A DNA stretch of 64,000 bases, from positions 42,077-106,076 of the forward strand of contig NZ_JAMXLY010000005.1 in the NCBI RefSeq assembly GCF_024054555.1. Reading direction: 5' to 3'. The translations under genes were made by a program, and so were the position numbers. This DNA comes from Segatella cerevisiae. Lineage in GTDB: Bacteria; Bacteroidota; Bacteroidia; Bacteroidales; Bacteroidaceae. A model generated the notes under the pieces. The model searched no databases. It was not told the origin of the DNA and was given only the letters and a program-made list of their open reading frames with translations. Below, piece after piece: positions 31,525 to 40,452 of the stretch (position 1 is its first letter; every line of letters begins with the position of its first letter).

Positions 31525-31654
31525 AATTACTTATTCTAAATTAAGAGCCATTTGATGCAGAATGACAGGCAAAAGATTTTGCACGCCATATCAATCTAAT
31601 CTATTATCAGGTACAACAGTAATGCATTTGCCCCATGAATAGACAATAAGTCAA

Positions 31655-33253
31655 ATGGTCAAATTAGTTCAACGGAAAGAAATGACCAGCGAAGTTGTAA
31701 TTGATGTACAACAGAAAAAAATTGCTATTGCCTTACTGGAAGACCAGCAATTGGTAGAATACCAGGAACAGACAAGGGAAGCTTCTTTTTCTGTTGGGAA
31801 CATCTACGTGGCAAAGATCAAAAAACTGATGCCCGGGCTGAACGCCTGTTTCGTAGATGTTGGTTATGAACGCGATGCCTTTCTTCATTATCTTGATTTA
31901 GGAAGTCAATTCAACTCTTACCAAAAGTATCTGAAACAGGTACAAAGTGATCGCAAGAGACTTTATCCATTTGCAAAAGCATCCCACCAACCAGATCTGG
32001 ACAAAGCTGGCAGCATTGCACAAGTGCTCTCAGTCGGCCAAGAGGTCATGGTTCAGATTGTTAAAGAACCCATTTCTACTAAGGGCCCCCGTCTTACGGC
32101 AGAATTATCCTTTGCAGGGCGCTTCTTGGTACTCATCCCCTTTGGAAATAAAGTCTCTGTATCTTCAAAAATCAAAAGCGGCGCTGAAAGGGCCAGACTC
32201 AAACAACTCGTAAGCAGTATCAAACCTGGGAATTGCGGTATTATCGTAAGGACTGTGGCTGAAGGCAAACGGGTTGCTGAACTGGATGCAGAACTGAAGG
32301 TTCTCACCAAGCGCTGGGCTGATGCTATCGTCAAGGTCCAGAAGACCCAAAAGCGTCCCCAACTGATTTATGAAGAAACTGATAGAGCCGTCGCCTTGCT
32401 GCGCGACCTCTTCAACCCCACTTACAAAAGCATTTATGTCAATGACAAAGATGTTGAGCAAGAGGTAAAAAACTATATCTCGATCATTGCCCCGGAAAAG
32501 ACGGATATAGTCAAACTTTACAAAGGTAAGGTTCCAATCTTTGACAATTTTAATATCACCAAACAGATCAAAGCCAGTTTTGGTCGTGTCGTGAACTATA
32601 AGCACGGCGCTTATTTGATCATCGATCATGCAGAAGCACTGCATGTGGTGGATGTCAACAGTGGAACACGTACCCACGAGAAGAATCAGGAAGCGAATGC
32701 TTTAGATGTTAATTTAGGTGCTGCGGACGAGTTGGCACGACAGTTGCGTCTCCGTGATATGGGAGGCATCATCGTTGTCGACTTCATTGATATGAGTATG
32801 GCGGAAGACCGCCAAATGCTTTACGAGCGCATGTGCAAAGACATGCAGAAGGATCGTGCCAGACACAACATCCTTCCTCTGAGCAAATTCGGTCTGATGC
32901 AAATTACCCGTCAAAGAGTACGTCCGGTCATGGAAGTAAACGTGGAAGAAACCTGCCCTACATGTAACGGCACTGGAAAGATCAAAGCCAGTTTCCTGTT
33001 TACTGACCAACTCGAGCGCAAGATTGACCGACTAGTCAACAAGATCGGTATCAAGAAATTTTATCTGAACGTACATCCCTATGTCGCCGCCTATATCAAT
33101 AAGGGAATTTTCTCTTTGAGATTAAAGTGGCAACTCAAATACGGATTCGGCGTACACGTTATTCCTTCTCAGAAATTAGCTTTCTTGCAATATGAATTTT
33201 TCGACAAGAATGGCCAGTTTGTAGACATGAAGGAGGAACAAGAAACAAAGTAA
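31655..33253 (+). CDS. rng: Ribonuclease G (RNase E/G family)
   Basis: 532 residues from the ATG at 31655; an in-frame ATG at 31682 (MTSEVVIDVQQKK) is an alternative start. An S1-like part (SVGNIYVAKIKKLMPGLNACFVDVGYERDAFLHY) is followed by the catalytic domain with LHVVDVNSGTRTHEK and GIIVVDFIDM (metal-binding aspartates), and a zinc-link CPTCNGTGK near residue 430. It cleaves single-stranded RNA in rRNA maturation and mRNA decay. No long RNase E-type C-terminal scaffold is present, so RNase G is the better name. Confidence 0.95.
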   Translation: MVKLVQRKEMTSEVVIDVQQKKIAIALLEDQQLVEYQEQTREASFSVGNIYVAKIKKLMPGLNACFVDVGYERDAFLHYLDLGSQFNSYQKYLKQVQSDRKRLYPFAKASHQPDLDKAGSIAQVLSVGQEVMVQIVKEPISTKGPRLTAELSFAGRFLVLIPFGNKVSVSSKIKSGAERARLKQLVSSIKPGNCGIIVRTVAEGKRVAELDAELKVLTKRWADAIVKVQKTQKRPQLIYEETDRAVALLRDLFNPTYKSIYVNDKDVEQEVKNYISIIAPEKTDIVKLYKGKVPIFDNFNITKQIKASFGRVVNYKHGAYLIIDHAEALHVVDVNSGTRTHEKNQEANALDVNLGAADELARQLRLRDMGGIIVVDFIDMSMAEDRQMLYERMCKDMQKDRARHNILPLSKFGLMQITRQRVRPVMEVNVEETCPTCNGTGKIKASFLFTDQLERKIDRLVNKIGIKKFYLNVHPYVAAYINKGIFSLRLKWQLKYGFGVHVIPSQKLAFLQYEFFDKNGQFVDMKEEQETK

Positions 33254-33269
33254 ATTATTTCTAAAACTC

Positions 33270-33306
33270 AAAAGGTCCCTGATGAGAAATCATCAGGGGC
33301 CTTTTT
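33270..33306 (+). terminator. Terminator after rng
   Basis: AAAAGGTCCCTGATGA, loop gaaa, TCATCAGGGGCCTTTTT: a 16-bp stem with one G-T pair and a T-run. The A-run before it makes it usable from the minus strand for the convergent amylase gene. Confidence 0.88.
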
Positions 33307-33352
33307 GATACACAATACTCCAAGTTTACTGAAACCTGCAGAGCACTGCCTG

Positions 33353-35515
33353 TCAAGGGATCACCTTATAGCGGATTCTGAAAGAACGCTTCATGCCGTC
33401 CCAATTTGTTCCCAGCAAGACAAAGCGTCCTATCTGGGAAGTGGAGCGGACATGCTTGCCGAGGCAAGGACAGACATCATAATCCCCTATACGGACCAGG
33501 CGTATCATCTCGTGTGCGTCTTCCGGCAGCGAGTCGAGTTTCACACCTTCAGGAATATGTTCACGGTCCACCAACTCATACCTGACGACCAAGTCAGCCT
33601 GGATCAGGCGGTTCATCTCATCTTCTATCCATTTGATATCCTGTCGTGAAGGCTGGTGGTCCAGAATATAACTGATCTTGCTTTTCTTCCTCTCGATGTG
33701 GGCATCATGACTTCGCCCGCAGCCAAACTTACGTATCATCAACTGATTGAGCAAATGCTCTGCTGTGTGAGCTGGCGGAAATTCTTCCTTGTGATGCTCA
33801 TTGAGAGCAAATCCTCTGTCATCCATATTTAAATTGAATTTATAGACACGGCCATTATAGGGTTCTATCGTCATCGGGTACTCGCCATCCTTCAACAAGT
33901 CCATCGTGTATATATCCCCTGAGAAAAGATCGGTTGCCGTAACCCGCTTCTCGGGAAGATGTAAATAATCAAAAGCATGTCCGGGTATCTTCACCCTGAC
34001 ATTGACTTCGGCCGAAGAAAAATTCACCACAACGAACAGCACCTCATCCCCGTATTTACGAAGAAAGGCAAATTGTTTCCGGTTGTCGAAATGATCAGAG
34101 GCAGGATTGACATACATCAGATCGAACATCTCTCCTTCAGCCACTGCTTTCTCGTGAGCAGCAGTATACAAGATCATGGCATAGGTCACGGACAACTCCC
34201 TTTGCTGTGCTGTCAGACCATTGTCATCCTCATAAGCATGGGTCAATGTGGCGGGTGACCAGTAATCGAAGATCGATGTTCTGCCGTCACGGCCGCTATA
34301 ACCTTCCTCATCCATTCCCCGTTCACCAAACTCCTGTCCGCTATAGACCATAAAGGGATTCTGCTGGAGCAAAGCACTGACGATGACTGCCGGAACAGCC
34401 TGCTGTGGGTTGCCACAGAAAAAGTCAGAACCGATACGCTGCTCATCATGGTTCTCAAGGAAATAGAGCATATGCCCCAAGATGTTATTTTTATTCTGCC
34501 ATTGGACAGTTATATCAGATGCAGGTCTCTCGTTCCTGATCACTGCACGCATGGCATCATACATGCCCACCTTGTCATAGAGGTAATCGAAACCGGCACT
34601 AATAAAATAGAGATACAGATCAGGATTGTAAACTTCTCCAATGAAAATGAGTTGGGGAAAACGTTCCTTGACTGACTTTATGGCATAGGCCCAAAAAGCC
34701 TCAGGTACCATCTCCGCCATATCACAACGAAAACCGTCAATGCCGGTGCCTGCCCAGAAGAGCAGGATCTGTGTCATCTTATCCCATGTATCGGGAATAG
34801 GTTGGAAATGATTGCTCCGCCCATTCGGATCACAGTAGTCGACACCATAATTGAGTTTTACCGTCTCATACCAGTCATTCCCCGAAGGGCATACTTGAAA
34901 ACAATCATTTCCCGTAGCCTTTGCAGGAAATTCGGAATAAGGTTTCAACGAAGACTCTACAGGGTGAGCCCTGAGAACCTGACTCAGGTCCAGAGGTTGA
35001 GCCCCGCAATAATAGAAATTATTACCGGCAGAAAAACATTTGGTGGGGTCGTCATCCTCTCCTAAGTCCTTTACACCAGTTGGTTTGCAGACAGAATGGT
35101 ATTCGCGGGCGACATGATTAGGTACAAAATCCATAATCACACGCATTCCGGCCTGATGAGTCCGCTCAATCAGAGCTTTCCACTCCTCCATCCGTTTGTC
35201 AGGATCATCAGCGAGATCAGGATCGACATCATAATAGTCAGTGATGGCATAAGGAGAACCAGCCTTGCCTTTTACGATCTCAGGGTGCTGACGCGGAATC
35301 CCGAAAGGAGAATAGTCTGTGACAGTAGCATGCCGTATCACACCTGTGTACCAGATATGGGTGAACCCCATTCGATGGATACGGTCTAAAACATCTGCAG
35401 AGAATGAACTGAATTTACCACAGCCATTCTCTGCTAATGTACCCGATACTGCCCTCGTCGTATTGTGATTGTCGAAGAGACGGGGAAGTACCTGATAAAG
35501 GATAATTTTACCCAT
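33353..35515 (-). CDS. Alpha-amylase (GH13) fused to an alanyl-tRNA editing (AlaX-like) domain
   Basis: 720 residues from the ATG at 35515, which overlaps the fabD stop (TAATG). Residues 1-563 are a GH13 enzyme: YQVLPRLF, GFTHIWYTGVIRHAT, MDFVPNHVAREY, GIDGFRCDMAEMVP (nucleophile Asp), LIFIGEVYNP (acid Glu), FLENHDEQRIGS and a C-terminal beta-sandwich. No signal peptide is seen, so it is probably cytoplasmic. Residues 564-720 are a second-additional-domain tRNA-editing module: HTAEH (His583, His587) and CLGKH (Cys684, His688) are the four expected zinc ligands, and GDYDVCPCLGKHVRSTSQIG is typical of AlaX/AlaRS editing domains. Residue 564 is Met, preceded by A/T-rich DNA, so the module may also be made separately. 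Fusion of a glycosidase with tRNA editing is unexpected; a lost stop codon or a base-call error at the seam must be considered. Confidence 0.9.
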   Translation of the reverse strand: MGKIILYQVLPRLFDNHNTTRAVSGTLAENGCGKFSSFSADVLDRIHRMGFTHIWYTGVIRHATVTDYSPFGIPRQHPEIVKGKAGSPYAITDYYDVDPDLADDPDKRMEEWKALIERTHQAGMRVIMDFVPNHVAREYHSVCKPTGVKDLGEDDDPTKCFSAGNNFYYCGAQPLDLSQVLRAHPVESSLKPYSEFPAKATGNDCFQVCPSGNDWYETVKLNYGVDYCDPNGRSNHFQPIPDTWDKMTQILLFWAGTGIDGFRCDMAEMVPEAFWAYAIKSVKERFPQLIFIGEVYNPDLYLYFISAGFDYLYDKVGMYDAMRAVIRNERPASDITVQWQNKNNILGHMLYFLENHDEQRIGSDFFCGNPQQAVPAVIVSALLQQNPFMVYSGQEFGERGMDEEGYSGRDGRTSIFDYWSPATLTHAYEDDNGLTAQQRELSVTYAMILYTAAHEKAVAEGEMFDLMYVNPASDHFDNRKQFAFLRKYGDEVLFVVVNFSSAEVNVRVKIPGHAFDYLHLPEKRVTATDLFSGDIYTMDLLKDGEYPMTIEPYNGRVYKFNLNMDDRGFALNEHHKEEFPPAHTAEHLLNQLMIRKFGCGRSHDAHIERKKSKISYILDHQPSRQDIKWIEDEMNRLIQADLVVRYELVDREHIPEGVKLDSLPEDAHEMIRLVRIGDYDVCPCLGKHVRSTSQIGRFVLLGTNWDGMKRSFRIRYKVIP

Positions 35516-36405
35516 TAAGCCTCTAGCGCATGAGCATTCACATTTCTGTCGATACGGCCGATCATTCCACGAAGGGTCTTTCCAGGGCCACATTCCACAA
35601 ATTCATCGGCACCGGCAGCGATCATGTTCTGAACACTCTTTGTCCAACGAACAGGACTAGTCAACTGCGCAATAAGATTCTTCTGGATTTCTTCAGGATC
35701 AGTATGAGGCTGGCCGTCTACATTCTGATAAACAGGACAATCAGGAGCAGCGAAATGAGTCTTTTCGATAGCTGCCTGAAGTTCGTCTTTGGCAGGTTGC
35801 ATCAGTGGGGAATGGAAAGCCCCTCCTACTTTCAGAACGAGTGCACGCTTGGCGCCTGCAGCTTTCAGTTCATCACATGCCGTCTTCACAGCATCGAGAT
35901 TTCCGGAGATGACCAGTTGTCCGGGGCAGTTGTAATTTGCAGGTACGACCTGATTGCCTTTCACGGACACTTTCTGACAGATTTCCTCGACCTTCTCATC
36001 AGGAAGGGCGATGATGGCTGCCATTGTCCCGGGATTAGCATCACAAGCCTTCTGCATCGCATTGGCACGGGCAGCAACAAGTCTGAGACCGTCCTCGAAC
36101 GACAGAGCTTTGGAATAGACCAAAGCAGAAAACTCACCCAGAGAATGTCCGGCGGTCATAGCAGGTTTCTCACCCTCTCCCAAGCACAATGCTGAAATGA
36201 CACTATGCAGGAACACAGCAGGTTGAGTGACTTTTGTAGCCTTCAACTGCTCATCTGTACCGGCAAACATGATATCTGTTATCTTGAATCCAAGGATCTC
36301 GTCTGCTTGGTCAAACAATTTCTTTGCCAAAGGATACTTATCATACAGGTCTTTACCCATACCCACAAATTGTGAGCCCTGTCCAGGGAAAACAAAAGCT
36401 TTCAT
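35515..36405 (-). CDS. fabD: Malonyl-CoA:ACP transacylase
   Basis: 296 residues. It shows FVFPGQGSQFVGMG, the nucleophile serine in TAGHSLGEFSAL, and the active-site His in GGAFHSPLM. It loads malonyl groups onto acyl carrier protein for fatty-acid synthesis. The stop codon overlaps the start of the amylase fusion by one base, which suggests translational coupling. Its -7 element directly follows the rplI terminator. Confidence 0.96.
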   Translation of the reverse strand: MKAFVFPGQGSQFVGMGKDLYDKYPLAKKLFDQADEILGFKITDIMFAGTDEQLKATKVTQPAVFLHSVISALCLGEGEKPAMTAGHSLGEFSALVYSKALSFEDGLRLVAARANAMQKACDANPGTMAAIIALPDEKVEEICQKVSVKGNQVVPANYNCPGQLVISGNLDAVKTACDELKAAGAKRALVLKVGGAFHSPLMQPAKDELQAAIEKTHFAAPDCPVYQNVDGQPHTDPEEIQKNLIAQLTSPVRWTKSVQNMIAAGADEFVECGPGKTLRGMIGRIDRNVNAHALEA

Positions 36406-36449
36406 CTTTTAAAACAATATTATTGAATTGTACTTTTTCTTATTCGCTG

Positions 36450-36457
36450 CAAAGATA
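36450..36457 (-). promoter_or_regulatory. -7 element of fabD
   Basis: Minus-strand TATCTTTG matches TAnnTTTG and touches the T-run of the preceding rplI terminator, so the -33 region lies in the terminator stem. Confidence 0.6.
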
Positions 36458-36495
36458 CAAAAAAATCCCAATTACCATCACAGGTAACTGGGATT
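36458..36495 (-). terminator. Terminator of the rpsF-rpsR-rplI operon
   Basis: On the minus strand AATCCCAGTTACC pairs with GGTAATTGGGATT (12 pairs plus one G-U, 6-nt loop), followed by TTTTTTTG. Confidence 0.85.
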
Positions 36496-36540
36496 TCATA
36501 TCAATTGATTGCGATAAAATCACACTCATAGAAAGCAGTC

Positions 36541-37134
36541 TTACTCAGCTGCAGGAGCTTCTTCCTTCTCAGCTTCTTGAGAGTCTGCTGCTTCAGGTTT
36601 TTCTTCTTTTGCAGCAGGTTCTGCCTTTTCGGCCTTCTCTGCCTTAGGAGCTTCAGCACTCTTCTTTTTCGGTGCTGCCTTGGGTGCTTCGTTCTCCTCA
36701 GCTGCTACTTCAACAGGGAGTTTGAACTCTACATCCTTGAAGAAATGGATTGTTGCTTCATAACTGCCCACCTTCTTGATGTCATGCATCGTAATGATCT
36801 TGCGGTCAATATCGAAGCCCTTCTTGGAAAGTTCATCAGCTACAGTGGCAACATTCACACTACCATAAGTAACTCCTGTAGGACCAACCTTAACGATGAT
36901 CTTAAGAGAAACGTCTTTCAGAGCTTCAGCCTTCTTTTCAGCTTCAGCCTTCAAGGTTGCGATCTTATCAGCCTGTTGCTTCAAGTCCTCAGCCAGTTGT
37001 TTTCTGGCAGATACTGAGGCAATAACAGCTTTTCTTTTCGGAATCAAATAGTTACGTCCGTAACCATCCTTTACTTTAACAATATCGTTCTTATATCCAA
37101 GTCCGATAATATCTTCTTTCAGTATAACTTCCAT
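36541..37134 (-). CDS. rplI: 50S ribosomal protein L9 with a C-terminal extension
   Basis: 197 residues against about 148 for ordinary L9. The N-terminal domain (MEVILKEDIIGLGYKNDIVKVKDGYGRNYLIPK) binds 23S rRNA, followed by the long helix and the C-terminal domain (GSVNVATVADELSKKGFDIDRK). The last roughly 50 residues are a low-complexity tail of Ala, Glu, Lys and Pro (AEKAEKAEPAAKEEKPEAA). Third gene of rpsF-rpsR-rplI, 17 bp after rpsR. Confidence 0.96.
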   Translation of the reverse strand: MEVILKEDIIGLGYKNDIVKVKDGYGRNYLIPKRKAVIASVSARKQLAEDLKQQADKIATLKAEAEKKAEALKDVSLKIIVKVGPTGVTYGSVNVATVADELSKKGFDIDRKIITMHDIKKVGSYEATIHFFKDVEFKLPVEVAAEENEAPKAAPKKKSAEAPKAEKAEKAEPAAKEEKPEAADSQEAEKEEAPAAE

Positions 37135-37151
37135 TCTGTTTCCTCCTCTTA

Positions 37152-37421
37152 TTATTTCAACAAATCGGTTACATAAGGAAGCAATGCGATCTGGCGTGCA
37201 CGCTTAATGGCTTTAGCCAGACGACGCTGATATTTCAACGATGTTCCTGTAATACGACGTGGCAGGATCTTGCCTTGCTCATTCAGGAATTTCTTCAAGA
37301 ATTTAGGATCCTTATAGTCAATATACTTGATACCACTCTTTTTGAAGCGGCAATACTTTTTCTTCCTTGTATCAATGGAAGGAGCTGTCAAATAACGGAT
37401 TTCAGATTTATTTTCTGCCAT
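37152..37421 (-). CDS. rpsR: 30S ribosomal protein S18
   Basis: 89 residues with the S18 core [29 protein letters not shown] and [20 protein letters not shown]. It pairs with S6 on the platform of the small subunit. In Bacteroidota, S18 with S6 and S21 helps to hide the anti-Shine-Dalgarno sequence, in line with the lack of Shine-Dalgarno sites in this window. It starts 2 bp after the rpsF stop. Confidence 0.98.
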   Translation of the reverse strand: MAENKSEIRYLTAPSIDTRKKKYCRFKKSGIKYIDYKDPKFLKKFLNEQGKILPRRITGTSLKYQRRLAKAIKRARQIALLPYVTDLLK

Positions 37422-37423
37422 GA

Positions 37424-37771
37424 TTAAGCCTCCTTATTAACTTTACCTAATTTGTTTCTTCTCTTTTCAGCATACAGGATTGCATACTTGTCAAGTTTCA
37501 CTGTGAGAAAACGGATCACCTTCTCATCACGGCGGAAGCCTGTCTCGAGAGTTTCAACAACTGATGGCTCTGCTTTGAATTCCAACAGGCAATAGAAACC
37601 TGTAGATTTCTTCTGAATAGCATAAGCCATTTTTTTCAATCCCCAGGTCTCTTCGTTCAGAATCTCAGCACCATTATCGGTGAGCAGTTTCTTGAATTTA
37701 GCGACCGCTTCCTTCATCTGAACATCAGACAAAACGGGAGTTAAAATGAAAACGGTTTCGTATTGATTCAT
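37424..37771 (-). CDS. rpsF: 30S ribosomal protein S6
   Basis: 115 residues from the ATG at 37771 ([18 protein letters not shown]), the usual S6 start; the open frame reaches further upstream without family support. First gene of rpsF-rpsR-rplI, behind a strong promoter and a leader containing part of an inverted repeat. Confidence 0.97.
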   Translation of the reverse strand: MNQYETVFILTPVLSDVQMKEAVAKFKKLLTDNGAEILNEETWGLKKMAYAIQKKSTGFYCLLEFKAEPSVVETLETGFRRDEKVIRFLTVKLDKYAILYAEKRRNKLGKVNKEA

Positions 37772-37806
37772 ACTACTTAAATAATTAATTAATGATATAA
37801 ACACTA

Positions 37807-37850
37807 CACTGCATCTGGCTTCCGGTTATCCCGAAAAGTCAAATGCAGTG
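37807..37850 (-). promoter_or_regulatory. Inverted repeat in the rpsF leader
   Basis: CACTGCAT (37807-37814) and ATGCAGTG (37843-37850) are perfect complements enclosing a CGGG...CCGG hairpin. S6:S18 leaders that bind their own gene products are known in this position in many bacteria. The predicted transcription start falls inside the distal arm, so the RNA may keep only part of the stem; this lowers confidence. Confidence 0.35.
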
Positions 37851-37882
37851 CAAAAGTACGTCTTTTTTTATTAATGTCCAAA
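37851..37882 (-). promoter_or_regulatory. Promoter of rpsF-rpsR-rplI
   Basis: Minus-strand TTTG (37882-37879), 20-bp spacer, TACTTTTG (37858-37851): the best match to the Bacteroidota consensus in the window. Confidence 0.8.
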
Positions 37883-37987
37883 TTTTTCTCTTCTTTTATT
37901 CTTAGAAGAGCCCGATCTTTACTATAGAATCCTTCATATCAGGCCTATTCAACCTGCAAACCCGGTAAAGACCCATGCCGTTTCAGT

Positions 37988-38686
37988 TTACTCTGCCTCA
38001 GGAACGATCAATTTATACCCTTTGCCATGGATATTGATGATCTCGATCTGATCGTCATCCTTCAGATGCTTCCGGAGTTTGGTAATGTACACGTCCATTG
38101 ACCGGGCATTGAAATAATTGTCATCGATCCAGATGGTCTTCAGGGCAAAATCGCGCTGCAGGATTTCATTCTCATGAGAGCAGAGAAGAGCCAGCAACTC
38201 ATTTTCCTTCGTCGTGAGTTTGGTCTGTTTTTCACCGATCGTCAACAACTGCTTTTGAGTGTCGAAAGTAAACTTACCGATATGATACAGCGTAGACTCC
38301 TTGTTTTTCTTTCCACGTACACGGCGGAGGATAGCCTCGATACGCAGGACGAGTTCTTCCATTGAGAACGGTTTTGTGATATAGTCATCGGCACCGATCT
38401 TAAAGCCTTCCAGAATATCGTCCTTGAGTGTCTTCGCAGTCAAGAAGATGATCGGAATTTCAGAATTAGCCTGACGTATTTCCTGAGCAAGGGTGAATCC
38501 GTCTTTCTTAGGCATCATCACATCCAAGACACAGATGTCATACTTATCCTTCAAAAATTCCTTATAGCCAACTTCACCGTCAGGGCAAAGTGTAGCCTGA
38601 TAACCTTTTGCTTGTAGATATTCACGAAGCAACATGCCGAGGTTCTCATCATCCTCGCAAAGTAAAATCTTGATTTTTTCGTCCAT
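37988..38686 (-). CDS. rprY: OmpR-family response regulator RprY
   Basis: 232 residues: receiver domain with LLCEDDENLG, phosphoacceptor Asp in DICVLDVMMPKKDGF, LTAKTLKDDILEGFKIGADDYITKPF; then a winged-helix DNA-binding domain with LTTKENELLALLCSHENEILQRD and SMDVYITKLRKHLKDD. It corresponds to RprY of Bacteroides, partner of RprX, whose gene lies 122 bp upstream on the same strand. Genes controlled elsewhere cannot be seen; the GTTAAC repeats before rprX are a candidate self-regulatory site. Confidence 0.92.
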   Translation of the reverse strand: MDEKIKILLCEDDENLGMLLREYLQAKGYQATLCPDGEVGYKEFLKDKYDICVLDVMMPKKDGFTLAQEIRQANSEIPIIFLTAKTLKDDILEGFKIGADDYITKPFSMEELVLRIEAILRRVRGKKNKESTLYHIGKFTFDTQKQLLTIGEKQTKLTTKENELLALLCSHENEILQRDFALKTIWIDDNYFNARSMDVYITKLRKHLKDDDQIEIINIHGKGYKLIVPEAE

Positions 38687-38808
38687 AGTCTAATTTATTT
38701 ATAAGTATATTAATATCTTCATTATATAGATCAGCCTTATTCAATCTTTCATGGTCGTCAAAGCCGAATCTCTCTTATTTAAGCAATACAAAATCCTATT
38801 CATAACCT

Positions 38809-40374
38809 TTAGTCGTCAGCAATAAACGGGAGTTTAATCGTAAAGGTCGTCCCCTTGCCGTATTGGCTTTCTACATGGATCTCACCCTCGTGAAGATCTA
38901 CCATCTTCTTCACGTAGGCCAAGCCCAGCCCAAAGCCTTTCACATCATGGATATTGCCGGTATGGACCCTATAGAATTTTTCAAATATCTTTTTCAGATT
39001 ATCCTTCTTGATTCCCAATCCTGTATCCCGGACAGAAAGGCATACCTTGTTCCCTTCATTCCACGTTCTCAGATAGACATTGAGCGACTCATCGGGTTTG
39101 CGGTATTTCACTGCATTATCAAGTAAATTGAATATCACATTCTGGAAATGCATTTCGTCCACATAGATGGTGGAATCCACCGCCTCTATTTCAGTATAGA
39201 CTTTTCCTCCCGTATGCTCGACTCTCAACGTAAAGGAATTGCCGATCTGTTCGACCATTTCGTTCAGGTCGAGTTTGCGCTTTTTCAAGACCGCTTTCTT
39301 CCGGTCATACATGGACATCTGCAGGACCTTCTCCACCAGGAACCGGAGGCGCTTGGACTCGTCATCTACAATCCCCGCCAGATGGGTCATCATCTGAGGA
39401 CTCTTGATCACACTCTTGTCATTCATCATCTGAGCTGCGAGGGAAATGCTGGCAATAGGCGTTTTCAACTCATGCGTCATATTATTGACAAAATCATTTT
39501 TGATTTCGGAATAGCGCTTGGACCGGAAGATAATGCCGATAGTCAAGATAAACGTCACCAGCAGGATCAGGGTGAAGATGATACTCGGGATCATAAATCT
39601 GACACTCGAGAAGATATAACTGTTCATCGTCGGGAAATGAACTTTGATGACTCCTATTCCCATACTCGACTGGGGGTCATTCCTGAAAAGCGGTTGGGAA
39701 TAAGTATACTCCTCCCCTTTCGAGGTATAATCCGGACAACGGTAAACTTCCCGACCGTCAGCAGTCGTGATGACAAAATGATAAGGTATATTGATACCGT
39801 TGTTCATCAATTCCGCCTTCAGATCCTGATCCAGAAGTTTGAAATTAATGCGTTCCTTCAACGGTTTGTCGGAAGCGGAATAGAGTAAGGAATAGACGAC
39901 TTCATCCAGTAATGACTTCTGATAGACATACCTGTTCTTGACGATTTCCTGCAACGATTTCTGAGCTTCCGTGATCGTATTCTGGTCATTTCTCAAAATC
40001 ATTGCCTTCGGAATCTGCGACGGTTTACGTGAAAGGGTCTTCAATTCAAAAGTAGGATACATCGAACCTTGTCCATTGACAGGGATCTGCTTGTACTGTT
40101 GCTGGGAGGAGCCATTCGACTTCCCATTATTGGTCACGGAATCGCGCTTGTGGGCAGCGAGTTCCGTCGCATTGACATCCTTCTCCAGATATTGCAGGGT
40201 CTCATTCAACTCCAGATTACGCGAAGCATGATAGAGGGCACGGTTGACAGATTCATCAAACTGCTCCTTCTTCATCTCTGCCATTTCCTCAATATAATTC
40301 AATTGCAGGAATAATAAGGCGAGAAATGAAATCCCCATGATAACTGCTATCGTCCAAATTGTCCTCTTCTTCAT
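38809..40374 (-). CDS. rprX: Sensor histidine kinase RprX
   Basis: 521 residues. Membrane helix near residues 8-28, a periplasmic part of about 230 residues, a second helix near 262-285, then HisKA with NNMTHELKTPIASISLAAQMM (phospho-His), and HATPase with NVIFNLLDNAVKY, RDTGLGIKKDN and GFGLGLAYVKKMV. It phosphorylates RprY, encoded downstream. The -7 element ends only 5 bp before the ATG, which implies a leaderless or nearly leaderless mRNA. Confidence 0.92.
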   Translation of the reverse strand: MKKRTIWTIAVIMGISFLALLFLQLNYIEEMAEMKKEQFDESVNRALYHASRNLELNETLQYLEKDVNATELAAHKRDSVTNNGKSNGSSQQQYKQIPVNGQGSMYPTFELKTLSRKPSQIPKAMILRNDQNTITEAQKSLQEIVKNRYVYQKSLLDEVVYSLLYSASDKPLKERINFKLLDQDLKAELMNNGINIPYHFVITTADGREVYRCPDYTSKGEEYTYSQPLFRNDPQSSMGIGVIKVHFPTMNSYIFSSVRFMIPSIIFTLILLVTFILTIGIIFRSKRYSEIKNDFVNNMTHELKTPIASISLAAQMMNDKSVIKSPQMMTHLAGIVDDESKRLRFLVEKVLQMSMYDRKKAVLKKRKLDLNEMVEQIGNSFTLRVEHTGGKVYTEIEAVDSTIYVDEMHFQNVIFNLLDNAVKYRKPDESLNVYLRTWNEGNKVCLSVRDTGLGIKKDNLKKIFEKFYRVHTGNIHDVKGFGLGLAYVKKMVDLHEGEIHVESQYGKGTTFTIKLPFIADD

Positions 40375-40379
40375 AGTCG

Positions 40380-40387
40380 CAAAGATA
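40380..40387 (-). promoter_or_regulatory. -7 element of rprX
   Basis: Minus-strand TATCTTTG with its last base 5 bp before the rprX ATG; transcription should start at or within a few bases of the start codon. Confidence 0.6.
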
Positions 40388-40404
40388 TGTATTTTTCTTA
40401 AATT

Positions 40405-40452
40405 GTTAACACACGTCTGTTAACGATTTCTATGAAATTAAGAGAAGTTAAC
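40405..40452. repeat. Three GTTAAC sites upstream of rprX
   Basis: GTTAAC at 40405-40410, 40419-40424 and 40447-40452, spaced 14 and 28 bp. The first two share TGTTAAC. They cover the -33 region and upstream of the rprX promoter, where a response regulator could bind. Confidence 0.5.
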
